Origin: Paenibacillus rubinfantis
GTDB lineage: Bacteria; Bacillota; Bacilli; Paenibacillales; Paenibacillaceae
Assembly (NCBI RefSeq): GCF_001486505.1
Contig: NZ_LN909064.1
Location: 372,001 to 436,000 of the forward strand
Length of the DNA: 64,000 nt
Direction: 5' to 3'
Below the pieces are notes generated by a model, which saw nothing but the letters and a program-made list of their open reading frames with translations, ran no database searches and was not told the origin of the DNA. Position numbers and translations under genes: made by a program. Below are positions 43,543 through 51,781 of this stretch, in pieces. The number at the start of each line of letters is the position of its first letter. Position 1 is the first letter of the stretch.

Positions 43543-45867
43543 TTAGCTCAGCGCCGATGGCTCCAAACGCTGCGCTTGCACTTGGCTGTTCGCATCGACC
43601 GTGTAGCTTTGGTCGTAGATGCGGATGGCAGCCGGTGTGCTGGACTCGTTGGTTACGATAATGCTGTCCGCAGTGGCGTTCACTTGCAGCAGGGAGCCGC
43701 GGAACATCACCTTAAACGAGAACGAGGTCCAGTGCGACGGGATGAACGGACGCAGCACGAGCTCGCCTTCGCGGACGCGCAGGCCGCCGAAGCCTTGCAC
43801 GATCGCCATCCACGTGCCGGCCATACTGGTCGTATGACAGCCGTCTTCGGTGTCATTGTTATAGTTGTCGAGGTCCAGGCGCGCGGTGCGCAGGTACATC
43901 TCGTAGGCCTTCTCTTGATAACCCAGCTCGCAAGCGAGGATCGCGTGCACGCAAGGGGAGAGGGAGGACTCGTGAACGGTCATCGGCTCGTAGAAGTCGA
44001 AGTTGCGTTTCTTCGTGTCCAGGTCGTAACGGTCGCTCAGGAAGAACAAACCTTGCAGCACGTCCGCCTGCTTGATGAAGCACGAACGCAAGATGCGGTC
44101 CCAAGACCAGTTTTGGTTGATCGGCAGATGCTTTGGATCCATATCCTTGACGGCGATCAGTTCCTTGTCGAGGAAGCCGTCCTGTTGCAGGAACACGCCG
44201 CGCTCTTCGTCGTACGGGTAGTACATGTTGTCGATGATGTCCTGCCATTGCTTGGTTTCCGACTCTTCAAGCCCAAGCTTCTCAATCAGCGCCGTATAGT
44301 GCGCGGAATCCTGCGACTTAAGCTCAGCCAGCACTTCCAGCGTGTATTCGAGCGTCCAGACCGCGATCCGGTTCGTGTACCAGTTGTTGTTGACGTTGTT
44401 CTCGTATTCGTTTGGCCCGGTTACGCCCAGCATGACGTATTTGCCTTTCGCCTGCGAGAAGTTTACGCGTTGCTCCCAGAAGCGGGAAATTTCAACGAGC
44501 ACCTCCAAGCCGTATTCGCCCAGGTAGGATTTATCGCCTGTATAATTTACATAGTTAAAAATCGCGTAAGCGATCGCCCCGTTCCGATGGATCTCTTCAA
44601 ACGTGATTTCCCATTCGTTGTGGCATTCCTCGCCGTTCATCGTCACCATCGGGTAGAGCGCGCCTTTCGTAAAGCCAAGCTTACGGGCGTTCTCCTTCGC
44701 CTTCTCCAGATGCTTATAGCGGTAGATCAGCAGGTTGCGGGCGATGTCGGACTCCGCCGTGCTGAGGTAGAACGGCAGGCAGTAGGCTTCCGTATCCCAA
44801 TAGGTGCTGCCGCCGTATTTTTCCCCGGTGAAGCCTTTCGGCCCGATGTTCAGACGGTCGTCCTCGCCGCTGTAGGTTTGGTTCAATTGGAAAATATTAA
44901 AGCGAATCGCTTGCTGCGCCGCTACGTCACCTTCGATGATGATGTCGCTCATTTCCCATTTTTTCGCCCAGGCTTCGGCCTGCTCGCGTTTCAGGGTGTC
45001 GAAACCGGCTTGCTTCGCCGCGTGCAGCGCTTCCGTCCCGACTTTCACCAACTCGCCTAACCCGTGATCGCGGGAGGTGACATTGGCTACGTATTTATAC
45101 AACGTAACCGTCTGGTTAGTGGACGCGGTTACCGCCACTTCAGCGGAGACGAATTTCTCCTGCTCGTGGAACGCCGGAGCCAGCTCCAGCCGCTGTCCGC
45201 CTTGCTCCACATCAAACGCCATGATCGACGTAACGTGGAAGTCGAGCTTTTTCGTTTTAACCGTCAAATAGGAGAGGTCGGCACCGGCGGCTTTTTCAAC
45301 CTCCAGCCAGAATTTCTCCTCATAGTTGGAGTCCTTGTTCTTCACATCGCCGTCGAGGTAAGGCGCAAACCGCAGCTCCCCGTTGAAGTTGAGCGGCGTA
45401 ACCGCATAGCGGATCGCTCCGATTTCATGGCGCACGATGCTGACGAACCGCACCGCTTCCACTGCCAGCTCTTTACCGTCTTTCATAACGGCGGTGAAGC
45501 GACGAGAGAGATAGCCTTCCTTCATGTTCAGCTCACGGACGAAATCCTTCACCTGACATTCGGCTAAATCCAGCGCCACACCGTCCACGAACACATTGAT
45601 ACCGATCCAGTTCGTGCTGTTCAGCACTTTGGCGAAGTATTCAGGATAGCCGTTTTTCCACCAGCCCACCCGGGTTTTGTCCGGATAATACACGCCGGCC
45701 ATGTAGCTGCCTTGCAGGGAAGTGCCGCTGTATTGTTCCTCAAAGTTCGCACGCTGGCCCATATATCCGTTGCCGATACTGAAAATACTTTCCGAAATCT
45801 CATGATTCGCCGGATCAAAGGATTCTTCAATGATGGACCACGGATCTACCTTCAAATACTGTTTCAC
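43543..45867 (-). CDS. Maltose phosphorylase (glycoside hydrolase family 65)
   Basis: The 774-residue GH65 phosphorylase should convert maltose and phosphate to glucose plus beta-glucose-1-phosphate in the cytoplasm. An N-terminal beta-sandwich (SIFSIGNGYMGQRANFEE) leads into an (alpha/alpha)6 barrel. The catalytic acid Glu is in VTGPNEYENNVNNNWYTN near residue 484. The length and that motif fit maltose phosphorylases better than trehalose or kojibiose enzymes. The gene upstream encodes beta-phosphoglucomutase, which uses its product. A 104-bp gap separates the two with no terminator. Confidence 0.85.
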   Translation of the reverse strand: MKQYLKVDPWSIIEESFDPANHEISESIFSIGNGYMGQRANFEEQYSGTSLQGSYMAGVYYPDKTRVGWWKNGYPEYFAKVLNSTNWIGINVFVDGVALDLAECQVKDFVRELNMKEGYLSRRFTAVMKDGKELAVEAVRFVSIVRHEIGAIRYAVTPLNFNGELRFAPYLDGDVKNKDSNYEEKFWLEVEKAAGADLSYLTVKTKKLDFHVTSIMAFDVEQGGQRLELAPAFHEQEKFVSAEVAVTASTNQTVTLYKYVANVTSRDHGLGELVKVGTEALHAAKQAGFDTLKREQAEAWAKKWEMSDIIIEGDVAAQQAIRFNIFQLNQTYSGEDDRLNIGPKGFTGEKYGGSTYWDTEAYCLPFYLSTAESDIARNLLIYRYKHLEKAKENARKLGFTKGALYPMVTMNGEECHNEWEITFEEIHRNGAIAYAIFNYVNYTGDKSYLGEYGLEVLVEISRFWEQRVNFSQAKGKYVMLGVTGPNEYENNVNNNWYTNRIAVWTLEYTLEVLAELKSQDSAHYTALIEKLGLEESETKQWQDIIDNMYYPYDEERGVFLQQDGFLDKELIAVKDMDPKHLPINQNWSWDRILRSCFIKQADVLQGLFFLSDRYDLDTKKRNFDFYEPMTVHESSLSPCVHAILACELGYQEKAYEMYLRTARLDLDNYNNDTEDGCHTTSMAGTWMAIVQGFGGLRVREGELVLRPFIPSHWTSFSFKVMFRGSLLQVNATADSIIVTNESSTPAAIRIYDQSYTVDANSQVQAQRLEPSALS

Positions 45868-45971
45868 TATAACCGCTCCTTTAGTCTTTTCTAATAGATT
45901 ATTTATGCAGAAAAAGAACGATAGCTATTCGCCGCGATCGGCTTGCGTACATCCAACGAGTGCGCTTGCGT

Positions 45972-46637
45972 TTATTTCGCGGCCAGCTGCTGCAGCAAGT
46001 CAACCGAGACGTCGCCCAGCGAAGAGACCACCCGGTCGGCCTCGCTGAGGGTGTCCGGGGAACCGATGCCGATGCAGCGCATGCCCGCGCGGCGAGCGGC
46101 TTCGATCCCGGCCTCGGCATCCTCGAATACGACGCACGCTTCTGGAGCAACGCCTACTTCCGCAGCGCCGAGCAGGAAGACCTCGGGGTCGGGTTTGGCG
46201 CTGGAGGTGCGGGTGCCGTCGATGATCGCATCGAAGTACGGCGTAAGGCCGGTATTTTTCAGGATGATCGGCGCGTTCTTGCTGGCCGAGCCCAGCGCGG
46301 TCTTTAACCCGTTCTCGCGGCACTGCTGCAGGAACTCAAGCGCCCCCGGCAGAATTTCCGAAGCATCCATACGGGAGATATACTCGACGTACCAGTTGTT
46401 TTTGCGCTCGGCCAGCTCCTGCTTGACGGGGTCTTCCAGTTGAAGGCCGCCAACACCGAGCAAAATGTCCAGCGAAGCCATACGGCTCACGCCTTTCAGC
46501 TTCTCATTATCCTGCTCGGTGAACACGAAACCCAGTTCCTCAGCCAATCGTTTCCAAGCCAGGTAATGGTATTTCGCGGTATCGACGAGCACGCCGTCGA
46601 GATCAAATAAACAAGCTTGAATCGGATTCATAATCAA
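45972..46637 (-). CDS. pgmB: Beta-phosphoglucomutase
   Basis: The 221-residue HAD-family mutase turns beta-glucose-1-phosphate into glucose-6-phosphate. The catalytic pair of Asp is in CLFDLDGVLVDTAKYHYLAW near residues 11-13. LGSASKNAPIILKNTGL has motif II, and a late VVFEDAEAGIEAARRAGM has motif IV. AGGAGG precedes the ATG, and the operator GCGCAAACGTTTGAAC lies about 25 bases upstream. It links maltose phosphorolysis to glycolysis. Confidence 0.9.
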   Translation of the reverse strand: MIMNPIQACLFDLDGVLVDTAKYHYLAWKRLAEELGFVFTEQDNEKLKGVSRMASLDILLGVGGLQLEDPVKQELAERKNNWYVEYISRMDASEILPGALEFLQQCRENGLKTALGSASKNAPIILKNTGLTPYFDAIIDGTRTSSAKPDPEVFLLGAAEVGVAPEACVVFEDAEAGIEAARRAGMRCIGIGSPDTLSEADRVVSSLGDVSVDLLQQLAAK

Positions 46638-46659
46638 CCTCCTGTGAAGAGTGAAATTA

Positions 46660-46675
46660 GCGCAAACGTTTGAAC
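46660..46675 (-). promoter_or_regulatory. LacI-type operator before pgmB
   Basis: GCGCAAACGTTTGAAC has the AACGTT core of LacI-family sites. It lies between the lacI-type terminator and the pgmB ribosome site. Similar sites recur at 47794, 47940, 50186, 50315, 57915 and 58108. Confidence 0.65.
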
Positions 46676-46683
46676 AGAAGTCG

Positions 46684-46717
46684 AAAAATAAAGGAAGCTT
46701 CAGCTTCCGTTTATTTT
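46684..46717 (-). terminator. Terminator after the LacI-type gene
   Basis: AAAATAAA-GGAAGC, loop TTCA, GCTTCC-G-TTTATTTT. On the minus strand it follows the regulator gene and ends in a T-rich run, so pgmB probably has a separate promoter. Confidence 0.75.
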
Positions 46718-46739
46718 CATCAAATGACCCCGACAGCCT

Positions 46740-47777
46740 TCAGGGGTTCTTGGGGACTGAATACATGGACGAATCGCGGACCATTAGGCGGTGCGGAATG
46801 ATCTGCCGCTTCGGATACACCTTGTCGCTGTTGTTTTGAATCGATTGAATCAACACCTGAGAAGCGGTGTAACCCAAGTTGTAAATGCCGATATCCATGC
46901 TGCTGAGCGGTGGCGTAGAAAGCTCCGACAGCGGGATATTGTTGAAGCTGACCAGGCACAAATCTTCAGGCACTTTGAATTTCAGTTCATGCAAGCCGCG
47001 AAGCACGCCAAAGGCTACAACATCGTCAATCATGACCAGAGCCGTCGGGCGGTCCGGAAGATTCATGAAGAACGACATGGCCCGATAGCCGCTGTCCTGT
47101 AAAAACTCACCTTCGACAATCCATTCGGGCCGGCACTCCAGGCCTGAATCTTTAAGTGCATCCTGATAGCCCTTCAACCGGTCTTTCGAGACGACGAGCT
47201 CCGGCGGTCCGCTGACGAACCCAATCCGCTCATGTCCCAACGCGATTAAATGTTTCGTGGCGTCGTACGACGCCTGGATATTATCATTATCCACCGTTAA
47301 AATATCAGGATATTCCTCACTGCGTCCGATTAGCACGAACGGGTGACCGCCTTCATGAAGAAAATCGATCACGGGATCGTTTTGCCGCGAATACAGCAAA
47401 ATGACCCCGTCCACCCGGCGTCCGTTTAATAATCTGGAGACGCTTTCGAGTTCCTCTTTCTCATTAGCTCCAGAGCTGATCAGCACGTCGTAACCTAAGC
47501 GGCTGGCTTGGGTTACAATGCCGCGAATCAGTTCCATAAAGAAGAAGTTGGAAAACAATTCCTCGGCGGACTTTGGCAGCATGATGCAAATACTGTTTGT
47601 CGTTTTGGAGACCAAGCTCTTGGCCATGATGTTTGGATGGTAGCCAAGCTGGTCCATAATGAGCTTCACTTTGCGCGAAGTTTCCGCGCTGATTCTGGGA
47701 TGATTGGACAGCACCCGGGACACGGTAGAGGGCGATACTCCGGCCTTTTTGGCAACATCCTTAATGGTGACAGCCAT
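46740..47777 (-). CDS. LacI-family regulator (MalR-like)
   Basis: The 345-residue regulator has the helix-turn-helix VTIKDVAKKAGVSPSTVSRVL at residues 3-23, then the hinge and a sensor domain (SICIMLPKSAEELFSNFFF, VDNDNIQASYDATKHLI, FVSGPPE). It most resembles maltose-responsive MalR-type repressors by context: maltose phosphorylase, GH13 enzymes and a maltodextrin importer surround it. GAGGAGG precedes the ATG. A promoter and overlapping operator lie just upstream. Ligand and sites remain inference. Confidence 0.85.
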   Translation of the reverse strand: MAVTIKDVAKKAGVSPSTVSRVLSNHPRISAETSRKVKLIMDQLGYHPNIMAKSLVSKTTNSICIMLPKSAEELFSNFFFMELIRGIVTQASRLGYDVLISSGANEKEELESVSRLLNGRRVDGVILLYSRQNDPVIDFLHEGGHPFVLIGRSEEYPDILTVDNDNIQASYDATKHLIALGHERIGFVSGPPELVVSKDRLKGYQDALKDSGLECRPEWIVEGEFLQDSGYRAMSFFMNLPDRPTALVMIDDVVAFGVLRGLHELKFKVPEDLCLVSFNNIPLSELSTPPLSSMDIGIYNLGYTASQVLIQSIQNNSDKVYPKRQIIPHRLMVRDSSMYSVPKNP

Positions 47778-47793
47778 AAAAAACCTCCTCTGT

Positions 47794-47845
47794 GGAACCG
47801 TTTGCTTTACACTGTAATATTAATCTAAAGATTTCGGAAAGTAAA
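47794..47845 (-). promoter_or_regulatory. Promoter and operator of the MalR-like gene
   Basis: On the minus strand, TTTACT (47840-47845), 17 bases, TAATAT (47817-47822). GCAAACGGTTCC (47794-47805) lies just past the expected start, placed for autorepression. Another site, GCGCAAACGTTTTAC, is at 47940-47954. Confidence 0.6.
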
Positions 47846-47960
47846 TAGAGAATCTAGGGAGAACCCTTACGCAGCCGCGCATTGAACCTCATTTTCCATC
47901 GAAAATAGGAATCAAAGGGAATAAATGACTCTTCCCATTGCGCAAACGTTTTACCTTTCG

Positions 47961-48007
47961 AAAAGAAAGACGGCCGACCTATTCTGAGGAAACATAGGGT
48001 CGGCCGT
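47961..48007 (-). terminator. Terminator after the GH13 gene
   Basis: ACGGCCGACC-TAT and ATA-GGGTCGGCCGT form a 13-bp stem. On the minus strand it is followed by CTTTCTTTT. It ends the GH13 transcript before the regulator promoter. Confidence 0.8.
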
Positions 48008-48038
48008 AAGGCGGTGTTGCTTGTTGTCGTAAGTTTTT

Positions 48039-49781
48039 TTACGCTTGCGTTAATACGGCATAACCGTAAGCCGGAAGCTTAACGGCGAGCTTGCCGTCGG
48101 TGGTGCTGTAGGTTTGACCGCTGAAGGCATCGCTCCAGGATTGACCTGTCGCAGGAATCTGGATGGTTTGACCCGCATCGTAGTTATTCAGCAGGACGAG
48201 CACCTTTTCTCCGTCTAATACACGTTCGTAAGCCAGCTTCGAGCCGCCTTTCTCCGCTTGCAGGAACTTCAGGCTGCCGGTGCGCAGCGGAGCCAGCTCC
48301 TTGCGGACTGCGATCAGCTTCTGGTAGAACGTAAACAAGTCATGGTCCTGGCGTTTTGGATCCCACTCCATGCATTTGCGGCAATCCGGATCCGGTCCTC
48401 CGTCGAGGCCCACTTCATCGCCATAATAAATGCAAGGCGTTCCGCTGTATGTAAACTGGAACAGCGCCGCCAGCTTCATCTGGGCTTTGTTGCCTTCGCA
48501 TAACGTTAAGAGACGTGGAGTATCGTGGCTGTCCAGCAGATTGAAAGCCACTTCGCTGGCCTGCAGCGGATAACGGGACAACTGCTTGCCGATTGCATTC
48601 GCGAAGCCTTCGGCATCCAGGGTACCGCGAACGACGAAATCCAGCACCGCTTCCGTAAACGGATAGTTCATGACGGCGTCGAATTGATCCCCTTGCAGCC
48701 AGCCGGACGACTCGTGCCAAATTTCGCCCAAGATGTAGGCATCCGGGTTGGCGGCCTTCACCGTTTTGCGGAAATCGCGCCAGAAGGCATGATCCACTTC
48801 GTTGGCTACGTCCAGCCGCCAGCCGTCGATCCCCACTTCCTTAATCCAGAATTCAGCAACTTTCAGCAAATATTCTTTCACTTCCGGATTCTCGGTGTTC
48901 AGCTTTGGCATCAGCGGTTCAAATGCAAACGTGTCATACGTAGGAACGCGGTCCTTGACTTGCAACGGATATTCACGTACGTAGAACCAATCTTTGTAGC
49001 GGGATTTTTCGCCTTTTTCCATCACGTCGACGAATGGGGCAAACGTCTTGCCCGAATGGTTGAATACCGCGTCGAACAACACCTTGATTCCCCGCTCGTG
49101 GCAGGCTTGAACCAGCTTCTTGATCGTGGCGATATCGCCGAAATGCGGGTCGATCTTCATATAGTCGGCCGTATCGTATTTATGGTTGGTCGTGGCTTCG
49201 AACAACGGGGTGAAATAGATGCCCGTAATGCCAAGCTCGCTTAGATGGTCGAGATGATCGATCACGCCTTGCAGATCCCCGCCGAAGAAGTTGTCGCGTT
49301 CCGGTTTGCCGCCCCAAGGCATTACATCTTTTGGATCATTGCTCGGGTCGCCGTTCGCGAAGCGTTCCGGGAAGATTTGATAGAAGATGGCATCCTTCAC
49401 CCAAGCCGGCGGCGTAAATACGTCAACCGGATTGATGAACGGGAACTCGAACAGCCGCTCTGGGCCTGCCGGACGTTCCTTCGTAAATTCGCTTTCCGTC
49501 ATCCAGATCTGCTCATCGCCGGATTTCAGCAGGAAGCCGTATCGCGTCCGACGCAGTGGCGGCTGATAGGAGCATTCCCAATAATCGAACATCTCGTCGC
49601 TGATCATCAAGGTCATTGGAATCAGCTCTTTGCTATCATCCCACATGTATTTATCCCCCACGTAGGCGTACACCTCGGTGAGGTCGTTCTTTTTGGCGCG
49701 CAGGCGCAGATGGAGCGTTTTGTTGTCGTAAGCATAAGTCCAGTTGAGTTTGGGACGGTGATATACCGCTTCGAGTAACAT
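48039..49781 (-). CDS. GH13 maltogenic amylase/neopullulanase-like enzyme
   Basis: The 580-residue enzyme has a CBM34-like N domain (about 1-125) and a GH13 barrel: KVLFDAVFNHSG, GWRLDVANEVD (nucleophile near residue 318), YILGEIWHES (acid near 355) and LLDSHDTPRLL (near 420). A C-terminal beta-domain ends the chain. The N domain and MPWGGKP stretch are typical of cyclomaltodextrinase / maltogenic amylase. Cytoplasmic: no signal peptide. It is about 40% similar in pattern to the GH13 at 34277, by eye only. AGGAGGG precedes the ATG, and the leader carries a terminator hairpin. Confidence 0.85.
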   Translation of the reverse strand: MLLEAVYHRPKLNWTYAYDNKTLHLRLRAKKNDLTEVYAYVGDKYMWDDSKELIPMTLMISDEMFDYWECSYQPPLRRTRYGFLLKSGDEQIWMTESEFTKERPAGPERLFEFPFINPVDVFTPPAWVKDAIFYQIFPERFANGDPSNDPKDVMPWGGKPERDNFFGGDLQGVIDHLDHLSELGITGIYFTPLFEATTNHKYDTADYMKIDPHFGDIATIKKLVQACHERGIKVLFDAVFNHSGKTFAPFVDVMEKGEKSRYKDWFYVREYPLQVKDRVPTYDTFAFEPLMPKLNTENPEVKEYLLKVAEFWIKEVGIDGWRLDVANEVDHAFWRDFRKTVKAANPDAYILGEIWHESSGWLQGDQFDAVMNYPFTEAVLDFVVRGTLDAEGFANAIGKQLSRYPLQASEVAFNLLDSHDTPRLLTLCEGNKAQMKLAALFQFTYSGTPCIYYGDEVGLDGGPDPDCRKCMEWDPKRQDHDLFTFYQKLIAVRKELAPLRTGSLKFLQAEKGGSKLAYERVLDGEKVLVLLNNYDAGQTIQIPATGQSWSDAFSGQTYSTTDGKLAVKLPAYGYAVLTQA

Positions 49782-49835
49782 AGAGAATCCCTCCTGAAGA
49801 ATTAGTGGACGGCTTCGTCGCTAGGCTTCCTAAGC

Positions 49836-49877
49836 AAAAAAAGCACATCCAAGCCGAGTAGCAGGCCGAGGATGTAC
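49836..49877 (-). terminator. Leader terminator (possible attenuator) of the GH13 gene
   Basis: On the minus strand GTACATCC pairs with GGATGTGC (8 bp with one G-U), with an inner GCC/GGC, then seven T. It lies between the promoter at 49946 and the ribosome site. Confidence 0.6.
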
Positions 49878-49945
49878 CTTTCGATAACAGCGCCTTCAAA
49901 TTATTGAACCAAGCAACAAAGCTAGTATTGCTCTTATTGATCCGG

Positions 49946-49974
49946 ATTATAACACTGTTCAAACCATTGCACAA
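49946..49974 (-). promoter_or_regulatory. Promoter of the minus-strand GH13 gene
   Basis: On the minus strand TTGTGC (49969-49974), 17 bases, TATAAT (49946-49951). A start near 49939 gives a leader of about 158 bases. The rest of the 583-bp gap (49782-50364) holds the leader terminator, two operator-like sites and a coding-like but startless plus-strand stretch (49888-50103). Confidence 0.65.
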
Positions 49975-50185
49975 GATACGAAAGAAACGACGAGAATTAC
50001 GGATGAAAATGATCCGAGATCATGGACAGATAGTGCCAAAAATCGCTTGATACATAGAGAAAAAACGCACAATCGTGCCATATGTGCGATCGTATGGCAA
50101 TGACATAAACCAATAAAAAATGCGAATTATAGAGAAAATGAAAGTAAAAGAGAGATCGGGATTGATTTTACCCGGTTTAAGCTCT

Positions 50186-50328
50186 GTGCAAACGTTTTTA
50201 CAAGTTCCATAGCATGATGTATGATGTGTTACGTGGATAAAGCGCTTTCGGGCAGGGAATACTAAACTAACGCAGAAAGAAGCCGTAAAAAGCAAAAAGT
50301 TTCAGGTATTTTCTGAAAACGTTTGCGC
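50186..50328 (+). promoter_or_regulatory. Operators and candidate promoter of the maltodextrin importer
   Basis: GTGCAAACGTTTTTAC (50186-50201) overlaps a candidate -35 TTACAA (50198), with TATGAT 16 bases on (50220-50225). GAAAACGTTTGCGC (50315-50328) lies just before the ribosome site. Two sites 128 bases apart could allow looping by a LacI-type repressor. Confidence 0.55.
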
Positions 50329-50364
50329 AACACCGTCTATATAATATTAGGAGGGGTTATTGTA

Positions 50365-51684
50365 ATGAAATTCAAAAAGGCATTGACCTTGATTGCGGCA
50401 CTGTCCTTGGTGGTTTCGATCACTGCTTGCGGATCAAGCAATAGCGGCAACAACGGAAGCGCGAATGCGCCGGCCAACCAAACCGAAAACACGGGTAATG
50501 CAGGCACTGGCGAGAACACTTCGGCTGACTCGATCGTTCCGGAAGACGGCGCTGAGCTGATCATTTGGGAAAGTAAAGAAGAGAAAGTATTTACGGAAGA
50601 AATCGCGAAGCAATTTACAGAGAAATACGGCGTTAACGTAAAAATTGAAGAAGTAGCTCCTACTGACCAAATCGGTAAGTTGACGCAGGACGGTCCTTCC
50701 GGACTTGCTGCCGACGTCCTGATCGTCCCTCACGATCACTTGGGTAATGCGGCAACCTCCGGCTTAATCCTGCCGAACGACGTGTTTGCCGAAGAAACGA
50801 CGAAGAACAATACCGAAGCCTCCATTCAAGGGGCAACCTATGACGGCCTGCTGTACGGTTATCCGAGAGCAGCCGAAACGATGGCTCTGTATTACAATAA
50901 ATCGCTACTTCCTGAGGCTCCTAAAGACTTCAGCGATGTGCTGGAATTTAGCAAAACCTTCACAGATAAGTCCAAAAACAAATACGGCATTATGTGGGAA
51001 GTTGGCAACATGTACTTCAACTATCCGTTTATCGCAAGCGCTGGCGGTTACCTGTTTGGCGATAACGGTACGAACCCAGCAGATATCGGGTTGGCAAATG
51101 ATGGAGCAATTGAAGGCCTGAAAGTATTCCAAAGCATTAAAGCCGCTTTGCCGATCAACAGCGGCGACATCAACCCGGACATCAAACGCAGCTTGTTTAA
51201 CGAAGGCGACGTTGCGATGGACATCAACGGTCCTTGGGAATTGGCAGGATATAAAGCCGCTCTCGGCGACAACCTGGGTCTGGCTCCGTATCCGACGGTC
51301 AATGGTAAAACGGCGATCACATTCTCCGGGATTAAAGTGTGGGTGGTTAACTCCTTTACGAAATATCCAAACGCAGCGAAATTGTTCGCGAACTTTGCTT
51401 CTTCGAAAGATGCTCAGCTCTTGCTGAACGAAAAGGTCGGCGCGGTTCCGACGAACCTTGAAGCGCTGGAAGCCGATCAAATCAAAAACGATCCGTACGT
51501 ATCGGCCTTTGCTGAACAAGCGAAAAACTCGCAACCGATGCCTTCTATTCCGGAAATGTCCAACGTTTGGGCTCCTGTAAACGCAGCGTTCCCAGAAATC
51601 TGGAATAATAATGCGGATCCGAAACAAGCTATGGAAGGTGCCATTAAGCAAATTCAAGAGTTGAACAGCGGGGCAGCTGAGTAA
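50365..51684 (+). CDS. Maltodextrin-binding lipoprotein (MalE/MdxE-like)
   Basis: The 439-residue protein has a lipoprotein signal ending in ITAC (Cys near residue 23) and an Asn/Gly-rich spacer. The MalE fold follows: ELIIWESKEEKVFTEEIAKQ, YGYPRAAETMALYYNKSLLP and DVAMDINGPWELAGY. It delivers maltodextrins to MalF and MalG. ATG 50365 is chosen for AGGAGGGG 8 bases ahead; an in-frame TTG at 50323 lies inside the operator. A large hairpin (51713-51750) follows the stop and may hold its mRNA level above the permeases. Confidence 0.9.
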   Translation: MKFKKALTLIAALSLVVSITACGSSNSGNNGSANAPANQTENTGNAGTGENTSADSIVPEDGAELIIWESKEEKVFTEEIAKQFTEKYGVNVKIEEVAPTDQIGKLTQDGPSGLAADVLIVPHDHLGNAATSGLILPNDVFAEETTKNNTEASIQGATYDGLLYGYPRAAETMALYYNKSLLPEAPKDFSDVLEFSKTFTDKSKNKYGIMWEVGNMYFNYPFIASAGGYLFGDNGTNPADIGLANDGAIEGLKVFQSIKAALPINSGDINPDIKRSLFNEGDVAMDINGPWELAGYKAALGDNLGLAPYPTVNGKTAITFSGIKVWVVNSFTKYPNAAKLFANFASSKDAQLLLNEKVGAVPTNLEALEADQIKNDPYVSAFAEQAKNSQPMPSIPEMSNVWAPVNAAFPEIWNNNADPKQAMEGAIKQIQELNSGAAE

Positions 51685-51712
51685 GTCAGAACTTACTTTC
51701 ACCCAGTGAGGA

Positions 51713-51750
51713 AAGGTTGAGCCCGCCGCTTCTAGCGGCGGGTCAACCTT
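51713..51750 (+). promoter_or_regulatory. Stable intercistronic hairpin after malE
   Basis: AAGGTTGA-G-CCCGCCGC, loop TTCTA, GCGGCGGG-TCAACCTT is a 16-bp stem with one bulged G. Only AATTT follows, so it looks like an mRNA-stabilising or partial terminator structure. Confidence 0.75.
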
Positions 51751-51781
51751 AATTTCCCAAGGGAGAGGAGAAGGAAGGGAA

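Noticed and set aside
43516-45060. 514-codon plus-strand frame
   Set aside because: It is antisense to GH65 maltose phosphorylase; composition is an antisense artefact of GC-rich third positions.
49781-49974. T-box leader of the GH13 gene
   Set aside because: No T-box consensus or specifier loop, and the gene is not amino acid related.
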